Positions 57,783 to 64,000 of a stretch of 64,000 nucleotides of DNA are shown piece after piece. Each line of letters starts with the position of its first letter. Positions within the stretch are counted from its first letter, which is position 1. The DNA lies in NCBI RefSeq assembly GCF_041262525.1, contig NZ_JBGCCK010000021.1:62001-126000 (forward strand), given 5' to 3'. The notes below the pieces were generated by a model. It ran no database searches, was not told the origin of the DNA, and saw only the letters and a program-made list of their open reading frames with translations. Source of the stretch: Streptacidiphilus sp041262525 (GTDB taxonomy: Bacteria; Actinomycetota; Actinomycetes; Streptomycetales; Streptomycetaceae). The position numbers and the translations under genes were made by a program.

Positions 57783-60314
57783 ATGACCAGCACGCTCCCC
57801 TCGCTCTCCGGACTCAGCGACGCCGAGGTGGCGGAGCGTGTCGCCAGAGGCGAGGTGAACGACGTACCGGTCCGCTCCAGCCGGTCCACGCAGGAGATCG
57901 TGCGGACGAACGTCTTCACCCGCTTCAACGCCATCATCGGCACCCTCTTCGTGGTGATCATGACGGTGGGGCCGATCCAGGACGGGCTCTTCGGCTTCAT
58001 CATCGTCGCCAACACCGGCATCGGGATCATCCAGGAGCTGCGCGCCAAGAAGACCCTGGACAATCTGGCCGTGATCGGCGAGGCCAAGCCCCGGGTCCGG
58101 CGCGGGGGCCGCACGCTCGAACTGAGCAACAGCGAGATCGTCCTCGGCGACCTGGTGGAGCTGGGCTCCGGCGACAAGATCACGGTCGACGGCGCGGTGG
58201 CCGAAGCCGAGGGCCTGGAGATCGACGAGTCGCTGCTCACCGGTGAGGCCGACCCGGTCATCAAGCACCTGGGCGACCCGGTCCTCTCCGGCAGCTTCGT
58301 CGTCGCGGGCAGCGGCGCGTTCACGACCACGAAGGTCGGCCGCGAGGCGTACGCCGCGCAGCTCGCCGAGGAGGCGAGCCGGTTCACGCTGGTCCACTCC
58401 GAGCTGCGCAGCGGCATCAACACCATCCTGCGCTTCATCACCTACCTGCTGATCCCGACCGCGATCGGCCTGGTGATCAGCCAGCTCTACGTCTCCCGCA
58501 GCAACTTCCCCGAGGCGATCCGGCGCATGGTGGCCGGGATCGTGCCGATGGTCCCCGAGGGTCTGGTGCTGCTCACTTCCGTCGCCTTCGCCATCGGTGT
58601 GGTCCGGCTGGGGCGTCGGCAGTGTCTCGTCCAGGAGCTGCCCGCCATCGAGGGGCTGGCCCGGGTCGACACGGTCTGCCTGGACAAGACCGGGACGCTC
58701 ACCGAGGGCGGCATGGACGTCGAGAAGGTCCAGCCGCTCGACGGCGCGCCCCTCGACCGTGCCGAGCACGCGCTCGGCGCACTCGGCACCGCCGACGCCC
58801 GCCCGAACGCGAGCCTGCAGGCGATCATCGACGCCTACCCCTCCCCCGACGGCTGGCGGGTGCAGCAGGCGGCGGCGTTCTCCTCCGCGCGCAAGTGGTC
58901 GGGGGCGGAGCTCAAGGACGCCCAGGGCGAGGTCGCGACCTGGCTGCTCGGCGCGCCGGACGTGCTGCTGCCCGTCGGGCACCCCGCCCTCGTCGACGCG
59001 GACGCGCTCGGCTCGCAGGGCCTGCGCGTGCTGCTGCTGGCCCGGACGCCGACGCCGCTGGACGCGCCCGACCCGGCGGCAGGTCTCGCCCCGCAGGCGC
59101 TGGTGGTGCTGCGGCAGCGGGTGCGGCCGGACGCGGCGGAGACGCTGCGTTACTTCGAGCGGCAGAACGTCGCGGCGAAGGTCATCTCCGGCGACAACGC
59201 GCTGTCGGTCGGCGCGGTGGCCGGCTCGCTCGGCCTGCCGGGAGCGCAGAACCCGATGGACGCGCGGCAACTGCCCAAGCCGGTGGCGGTGGCGGTGGCG
59301 GCGACAGCACCGGCGGCCACGGCGATCACCGCAACCACGACCGCGACCGCTACGACCACGGCGAGCGCCACGACTGCCACGACCGCCGACCCCGAGCCCG
59401 AGCCCGACGCTGCGGCCACGGACGCGAACGCCGCCCAGTTCGCCGAACTCGCCGACGCCGTCGAGGCGCACTCCGTCTTCGGCCGGGTCACCCCGCAGCA
59501 GAAGCGCGACATGGTGGCCGCGCTGCAGTCGCGCGGCCACCATGTCGCGATGACCGGCGACGGCGTCAACGACGTGCTCGCGCTCAAGGACGCCGACATC
59601 GGCGTGGCGATGGGCTCGGGCAGCGAGGCGACGCGCGCCGTCGCGCAGATCGTGCTGCTGGACAACCGCTTCTCCACCCTCCCCCTCGTCGTCGCCGAGG
59701 GCCGCCGGGTGATCGGCAACATCGAGCGGGTCGCCAACCTGTTCCTGGTCAAGACCGTCTACGCGGTGTTCCTGGCGCTCGCGACGATCATCTGCCGCGT
59801 CCCCTACCCGTTCCTGCCGCGACACTCCACCGTGCTCAGCGCGCTGACGATCGGCATCCCGGCGTTCTTCCTCGCGCTCGCGCCCAACAACGAGCGCGCC
59901 CGGCCCGGCTTCGTCCGGCGGGTGCTGCGCTTCGCGGTGCCCGCAGGCGTGATCGCGGGGACGGCGGCGTTCACCGCGTACATGCTGGCCCGCGCCAACC
60001 ACGCCACCGGGGAGGTGGCGGACACCAGCACCGCGACGTTGACGCTGTTCATCGTCGCACTCTGGGTGCTGGCGATCATCGCGAGGCCGTTCGCGCTCTG
60101 GAAGCTGCTCCTGGTCGTGCTGATGGCGCTCGGATTCCTGCTGGTGATGGTCGTGCCGTGGGCGCAGCACTTCTTCCAGCTGCATCTGGTCGGCCTGCGC
60201 GACCCGCTCACCGGCGTGGGGATCGCCGTGGCGGCGGGCGTGCTGCTGGAGATCGTCTGGCGCTGGATCAACCATGGCCTGCCCCAGCCCCGGCGGTTCT
60301 CCCGCCAGGGCTGA
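57783..60314 (+). CDS. Cation-transporting P-type ATPase (CtpE-like)
   Basis: An 843-residue P2-type cation pump. The phosphorylated Asp is D301 in CLDKTGTLT; the TGE motif of the actuator domain is SLLTGEADPV; the membrane cation-site motif is MVPEGLVLL; the hinge motif is GDGVNDVLALK. The layout and PMVPEGL site match CtpE, a calcium-related ATPase of mycobacteria. In the P domain, between GLPGAQNPMDARQLPK and FAELADAVEAHSVFGRVTP, there is an extra Ala/Thr-rich stretch of about 60 residues encoded by low-complexity DNA (59283-59420). Cation specificity is not proven. Confidence 0.88.
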   Translation: MTSTLPSLSGLSDAEVAERVARGEVNDVPVRSSRSTQEIVRTNVFTRFNAIIGTLFVVIMTVGPIQDGLFGFIIVANTGIGIIQELRAKKTLDNLAVIGEAKPRVRRGGRTLELSNSEIVLGDLVELGSGDKITVDGAVAEAEGLEIDESLLTGEADPVIKHLGDPVLSGSFVVAGSGAFTTTKVGREAYAAQLAEEASRFTLVHSELRSGINTILRFITYLLIPTAIGLVISQLYVSRSNFPEAIRRMVAGIVPMVPEGLVLLTSVAFAIGVVRLGRRQCLVQELPAIEGLARVDTVCLDKTGTLTEGGMDVEKVQPLDGAPLDRAEHALGALGTADARPNASLQAIIDAYPSPDGWRVQQAAAFSSARKWSGAELKDAQGEVATWLLGAPDVLLPVGHPALVDADALGSQGLRVLLLARTPTPLDAPDPAAGLAPQALVVLRQRVRPDAAETLRYFERQNVAAKVISGDNALSVGAVAGSLGLPGAQNPMDARQLPKPVAVAVAATAPAATAITATTTATATTTASATTATTADPEPEPDAAATDANAAQFAELADAVEAHSVFGRVTPQQKRDMVAALQSRGHHVAMTGDGVNDVLALKDADIGVAMGSGSEATRAVAQIVLLDNRFSTLPLVVAEGRRVIGNIERVANLFLVKTVYAVFLALATIICRVPYPFLPRHSTVLSALTIGIPAFFLALAPNNERARPGFVRRVLRFAVPAGVIAGTAAFTAYMLARANHATGEVADTSTATLTLFIVALWVLAIIARPFALWKLLLVVLMALGFLLVMVVPWAQHFFQLHLVGLRDPLTGVGIAVAAGVLLEIVWRWINHGLPQPRRFSRQG
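59283..59420 (+). repeat. Low-complexity Ala/Thr-coding insertion in the P-type ATPase
   Basis: GCN/ACN-biased DNA (repeats of GGCGGTG and CGACC-like units) encodes AVAVAATAPAATAITATTTA and a Pro-Glu-rich run. The frame is kept and the following hinge region is normal. Confidence 0.8.
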
Positions 60315-60345
60315 GGCACTGAGGCAGGGGCGGAAAGCAGGTCCC

Positions 60346-63300
60346 CTACCCCTCGAAGTCCCGCGCCGCCGAGAGCTCGTAGGCGCGGTCGGGGTCGCCG
60401 AGCAGGGCGAGCACCTCGAAGCGGCGCGACCACGCGCCCGCCGCCCAGGCCAGGCCGGCGGCCAGGCCCTCCGGCGTCGCGGCGTGCAGCGTGCCGAAGG
60501 GGACGACCGGCGCGAACTCGTCGGGCTCCGCTACCTCGTCCTCGCCCTCTCCCGGGACCGGAGCCTCGGTGGCCGCGTCCCAGCGCCAGTCGACGGCGGC
60601 CTCCTCGCCCTCGGGGCCGACGACGAGCAGTTCCTCGTGCTCCTCGTAGACCGCAGGGCAGCCGGGAAGCAGCTCGCGCACCTCGGCGGGGACGCGGCGC
60701 ACGGCGCCCTCGGTCAGCACCCGGCCGCCCGCGATCTCGCTGGCGAGCGAGACGTGCAGCCGCTCGGCCAGCGCGGGGGCGAGCGCCGGGGCGACGGTGA
60801 TGAGCGGGAAGTCGTCCAGCAGCTGCACCAGGTCAGGGGCGTCCGCGATCACAGCGTCGGCGACGTCCACGATGACGGTGTGGGCGGGGCGGCGGTGCGT
60901 CGCCGGGTCCAGCGGGGGTAGGGCGCGGACCTCGTCGGGCAGGGCGATCCGCTCCAGCGCGACCGAGGCCAGGGCGGTGTAGAGGCCGTGCAGCTGACGG
61001 TGGGTCACGGCTCGCTCGGCGTCGGTGAGGCGCTCCAGCACGTCGTCCGGGCCGTCGGGCTCGGTGAGCAGCGCGGCCAGCGTGGTGCGGACGCCGAGGG
61101 CGTGCAGGAAGACCTCGTCGAGCGTCGTCCGCGCCTCGTCGTAGAGGCCGCGCAGCAGCCGGTCGCCGCCGGCGGCGCGCAGCCCGGCGGGGGCGCGGCC
61201 GTCGAGGACCGGGTGGTCGCGCAGCCACCAGGCCGCGTAGGGGACGACCTCGGCGGTGCCGCCGTCCGGCAGCAGCAGGCGGATCTTGTCGACGACGGCG
61301 GCGCGCAGCGGCGGCGCGGAGAGCAGGGCGAGCGCCTGCGGCCAGGCTTCGTCGTCGACGAGGTCCAGGTCGCGGACGGCGAGCAGTTCGGCCGCGACCG
61401 GCGGGACGGCGAACGGCAGGTCGCCCGAGTGGAACCGCTCGGTGACCTCATCGGCCCACTCGGCCAGGCCGTCGGGGGCCTCGTCCAGCAGCGAGAGGGG
61501 CTCGCCGCCGAGAGCGCGGTCGGCGGGGGCGGTCGGGTCGAAGCGCTCCAGGTCGTCCGGGTCGAGGACGGCCTCCTCGGCGTGTAGCAGGCCGAGCGTG
61601 TGCCCGACGCCCACCGCGCGCAGCACCTCGGGGCCCCAGCGCTCGGCGAGCTCGTCGTCGAGGAAGACCGCGTCCTCCTCCTGCACGACGGCGGCCAACG
61701 CGCTGCCCGGCAGCACGAGTTCACCGGCAGGGGTCGGCCCGCCGTCCTCGTCGAGCAGCGCGAGGCGGGCCAGCCACGGGTACTGACCCTCCGTCATCGA
61801 CCCGTCCGCCACGGCGGCCCGGACCAGACGCAGCACGGCGTCGGCCAGCTCCTCCGCCTCGTCCTCGTCGTCGAGCTCGGCGGAACGGAGGACAGCGGCC
61901 TGGACCTCCGGCGTCTCCAGGACACCCGCCGGGGTGGCGAGGCCCGCGCCGAGCTTCTCCAGCAGCGCGTGGGCGGCATCCGGGTGGGCCAGACGGAGCC
62001 CGAGGACCGCCAGATCGTCGGCGCTGACCTGGGCGTCGGAGTCCGACAGTCCCATCGGGATCAGCACGCGGCGCGGGCCGCGCACGATCCGCCCGTCGGC
62101 GAGCGGCACCGGCAGCGCGCCGAGCGCCTCCGGGTCGGCGGCTGCGAGCGAGCCGTAGAGGTTGCGCCACCACTCGGGCGCGCGGTCCAGGTTGGCGAGC
62201 TGGTCGACCGTCTCGGCCAGCGCGACCCGGCGCACCTCCAGCGCGCGCAGCTCCTGGCGACGTTCGAGACCGGCGGGCAGCAGGCCCGGCAGCACGGCGG
62301 CGAGCGCGCGGACGATCTCGGCGTCGGCGCCCTCCAGCAGCACGGCGTCGCGCGGACGCAGGGCGGTCTCGCCCTCCTCCTCGTCCACGGCGAGGGGCAA
62401 GAACGGCGTCTCCGGCAGCCGGGCCAGGATCGCGCGACGCAGCTTGGCGTCCAACTCGCCCTTGCCGAGCGGAGCCGGGACCAGCCGGAGCGAGCCGAGG
62501 CTGACGCCGCGACGGCGGACCAACTCGACGTAGGCGTCGGCGGCCTGCTCGACCAGGAAGTCGGTGAGCGGTCCCGGCGCGACGTGGCGGCGCGTCGAGT
62601 CGAGCGGGAAGCTCGCGATCAGCAGTGCGGGCAGGCCGAGCGGCTCGTCGCTGGGCGTGGGCGCGTGCAGGTAGGCGGCGGTGCGGACGCGCAGCGGGTC
62701 GCCCGCGTCGTCGACCGGGACGGCCCAGGTGACGGACCAGTAGGGGCGGTGGCGCTCCTCGACCGTGCGGTCGGCGAGCAGGGCCGCGTCGAGCGGGCCG
62801 TCCGCGCTGACGACCTGCCAGCGCGTCTCGGCGTCGTCGTCGGCGATCACCACCTCGGCGGGGCCGTCCTCGGCCTCCGTCGCGGTGGCGGCGCGGCGGG
62901 CGAGCGTGCGGACGGCACCGTCCGTCTCGATGACGACCTCGGCCAGGCCCGGCAGCGCCAGCAGCAGCGCGTCGTCGGTGTCCTCCAGCAGGCGGCGGGT
63001 CAGATCCTCGGCGGCGGCGTCACGGAGCGGCAGCAGCACGACGGTGTCGTAGCCGGCGGGCGGGGTGCCCTCGGCGGGCAGCGGCAGGCGGAGCAGCGGG
63101 ACGTGACCGTCACGGCGGCGCAGCTCCTCGGCGAGCCCGGAAGCGGTGCCTGAGCCGGCGCCTGAGGCGGCCTCCGCAGCCAGCGCCTGCGCCTCGCTGA
63201 GCGACCAGCGCACGCCGCCGGGGACGCCGATGACGCTCGGCTCGTCGCTGACCGCGAGCACCGCGGCGAAGCCGACGCCGAAGCGGCCGACGGAGCCCGC

Positions 63301-63648
63301 GTCGCGGTCGTCGCGCTTGGAGGACGCCCGCAGCGTGGAGAGCGACTCGACGCCCTCGGCGTCCAGGTGCGCGCCGGTGTTGGCCGCGCCGAGGACGCCG
63401 TCGCGCAGGGTCAGCCGCAGCCGGCCGGTCACGCCGGCCCGGCGGGCGGCGTCGGCGGCGTTCTGCGCGAGTTCGACGATCAGCCGGTCGCGGTAGCCGC
63501 CGAGGGCCAGCTCCTCCTCGGCGTTGGCGTCCTCACGGAACCTGGCAGGGGCGGCGGCCCACGCGTCGAGGACGCGTCGGCGCAGGGCTGCGGTACCGAA
63601 AGGGTCAGTACCGAGCGGGTCAGTGCCGAACGCGTCGATCGCGGTCAT
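60346..63648 (-). CDS. Very large ATP-binding protein with sacsin-N (Hsp90-like GHKL) ATPase domain
   Basis: An 1100-residue cytoplasmic protein. The N-terminal 250 residues form a GHKL ATPase: N-box LIVELAQNAADAARRAG (Asn63), G1 region VGRFGVGFAAVLAVSD (about 140-157). The rest, about 850 residues, is helical-looking, rich in Leu, Ala, Glu, with no named domain I can see. It matches the actinobacterial sacsin N-terminal ATPase-like proteins of unknown role. A GGGAGGA before the ATG fixes the start. Residues 7-20 are a repeat of the type DPFGT from a three-copy 15-bp repeat. Neighbours are ccsB upstream and the convergent ATPase. Confidence 0.82.
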   Translation of the reverse strand: MTAIDAFGTDPLGTDPFGTAALRRRVLDAWAAAPARFREDANAEEELALGGYRDRLIVELAQNAADAARRAGVTGRLRLTLRDGVLGAANTGAHLDAEGVESLSTLRASSKRDDRDAGSVGRFGVGFAAVLAVSDEPSVIGVPGGVRWSLSEAQALAAEAASGAGSGTASGLAEELRRRDGHVPLLRLPLPAEGTPPAGYDTVVLLPLRDAAAEDLTRRLLEDTDDALLLALPGLAEVVIETDGAVRTLARRAATATEAEDGPAEVVIADDDAETRWQVVSADGPLDAALLADRTVEERHRPYWSVTWAVPVDDAGDPLRVRTAAYLHAPTPSDEPLGLPALLIASFPLDSTRRHVAPGPLTDFLVEQAADAYVELVRRRGVSLGSLRLVPAPLGKGELDAKLRRAILARLPETPFLPLAVDEEEGETALRPRDAVLLEGADAEIVRALAAVLPGLLPAGLERRQELRALEVRRVALAETVDQLANLDRAPEWWRNLYGSLAAADPEALGALPVPLADGRIVRGPRRVLIPMGLSDSDAQVSADDLAVLGLRLAHPDAAHALLEKLGAGLATPAGVLETPEVQAAVLRSAELDDEDEAEELADAVLRLVRAAVADGSMTEGQYPWLARLALLDEDGGPTPAGELVLPGSALAAVVQEEDAVFLDDELAERWGPEVLRAVGVGHTLGLLHAEEAVLDPDDLERFDPTAPADRALGGEPLSLLDEAPDGLAEWADEVTERFHSGDLPFAVPPVAAELLAVRDLDLVDDEAWPQALALLSAPPLRAAVVDKIRLLLPDGGTAEVVPYAAWWLRDHPVLDGRAPAGLRAAGGDRLLRGLYDEARTTLDEVFLHALGVRTTLAALLTEPDGPDDVLERLTDAERAVTHRQLHGLYTALASVALERIALPDEVRALPPLDPATHRRPAHTVIVDVADAVIADAPDLVQLLDDFPLITVAPALAPALAERLHVSLASEIAGGRVLTEGAVRRVPAEVRELLPGCPAVYEEHEELLVVGPEGEEAAVDWRWDAATEAPVPGEGEDEVAEPDEFAPVVPFGTLHAATPEGLAAGLAWAAGAWSRRFEVLALLGDPDRAYELSAARDFEG
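63593..63637 (-). repeat. 15-bp tandem repeat, three units, at the sacsin-like gene 5' end
   Basis: GTACCGAAAGGGTCA, GTACCGAGCGGGTCA and GTGCCGAACGCGTCG (plus strand) in a row. They encode DAFGT / DPLGT / DPFGT within the first 20 residues. Confidence 0.9.
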
Positions 63649-63753
63649 GGCCGTCCTCCCAGGGTGGATGGCGTGAATCAGTGCAGAAGGTGGAGCAGAT
63701 GACGTGGAGCCGTCGGCCGCATTCTGCCTGGTGCGAGTGACAGGGACGAAACA

Positions 63754-63782
63754 GGGGCGCGAGGCCTTATGCCTCGCGCCCC
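63754..63782 (-). terminator. Terminator after ccsB
   Basis: Perfect 12-bp stem GGGGCGCGAGGC / GCCTCGCGCCCC with loop CTTAT; the minus strand continues with TGTTTCG. It lies 27 bases past the ccsB stop. Confidence 0.85.
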
Positions 63783-63809
63783 CGTCAGGGTGCCGTGTCC
63801 GCTCCGGCG

Positions 63810-64000
63810 TCAGACGCCCGCGTAGGAGTGCTTGCCGTTGATGAAGATGCTCACGCCGTAGGCGTTGAACAGGTAGCAGGCGAAGGCGACGAACGCGAGC
63901 ACCGCCGCCTTGCGGCCCTTCCAGCCGGCCGTGGCCCGCGCGTGCAGGTAGCAGGCGTAGGCGACCCAGGTGATGAACGCCCAGGTCTCGGTCGGGTCCC
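63810..64000 (-). CDS. ccsB: Cytochrome c biogenesis protein CcsB, C-terminal end only
   Basis: The 63 codons present read DPTETWAFITWVAYACYLHARATAGWKGRKA ... FACYLFNAYGVSIFINGKHSYAGV, the conserved end of CcsB (heme handling for cytochrome c assembly, system II), with the WD-x-x-E-T-WAF-type block (here DPTETWAF). The gene runs off the right edge; the start is outside the window. Confidence 0.93.
   Translation of the reverse strand, partial: DPTETWAFITWVAYACYLHARATAGWKGRKAAVLAFVAFACYLFNAYGVSIFINGKHSYAGV

Noticed and set aside
1..64000. Prophage, insertion sequence, rRNA or tRNA genes
   Set aside because: No transposase, integrase, phage structural gene, tRNA-like cloverleaf or rRNA segment was recognised anywhere in the window.

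Overview
The window is GC-rich, densely coded chromosomal DNA of a Streptomyces-like actinobacterium (Streptomycetaceae: Streptomyces, Kitasatospora or Streptacidiphilus type). This rests on the futalosine menaquinone genes mqnA and mqnC, a fused FO synthase (FbiC), a 14-gene nuo operon with a Rex-type operator, a DUF5753/DUF397 gene pair, a GPP34 protein, many GTG starts and several apparently leaderless genes. I see no rRNA, tRNA, CRISPR array, insertion sequence or prophage. The genus is an inference.

Layout. 0-15 kb is mixed: a left-truncated D-Ala-D-Ala carboxypeptidase, a GPP34 protein, the XRE-DUF5753/DUF397 pair, a hypothetical protein, an XRE regulator, an SDR oxidoreductase, a PPOX flavoprotein, a decayed secreted phosphatase, fbiC (coenzyme F420), a LolA-like secreted protein, a sphingomyelinase-like enzyme and an orphan sugar-binding lipoprotein. 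15-47 kb is almost wholly on the minus strand and is about respiration: mqnA, mqnC, a reduced amidohydrolase relative, menG and a geranylgeranyl-reductase-family gene (quinone head group and tail), a mannosyltransferase, nuoA-N (complex I), a polyprenyl diphosphate synthase (quinone tail), an orphan response regulator, korAB (2-oxoacid:ferredoxin oxidoreductase), a KimA-like permease, rarD and a DeoR regulator. 47-64 kb holds a cold-shock gene, two MFS exporters (one with its MarR regulator), ThpR, GNAT, an HNH/DUF222 nuclease, a BBE-type flavoprotein, a purine permease, DUF2530, a CtpE-like P-type ATPase, a very large sacsin-N-type ATPase and the 3' end of ccsB.

How they work together. MqnA and MqnC start menaquinone head-group synthesis, the trans-polyprenyl synthase makes the side chain, MenG methylates the quinone and the GGR-family enzyme probably saturates the tail. 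The product is the electron acceptor of the adjacent complex I. The nuo promoter region carries two Rex-like sites and one Crp-like site, so the operon is probably controlled by NADH/NAD+ balance.

Most notable signals: (1) in-frame short tandem repeats (unit 9-24 bp, always a multiple of 3) at the ends or linkers of at least eight otherwise ordinary genes; (2) three operators of identical design, CTGAC-N5-GTCAG, upstream of a hypothetical gene, the SDR gene and korA; (3) a phosphatase gene that has lost its catalytic domain exactly at the fbiC stop; (4) several perfect palindromes in promoter regions. No clearly new multi-gene system was found; the repeat expansions and the shared operator are the best leads.
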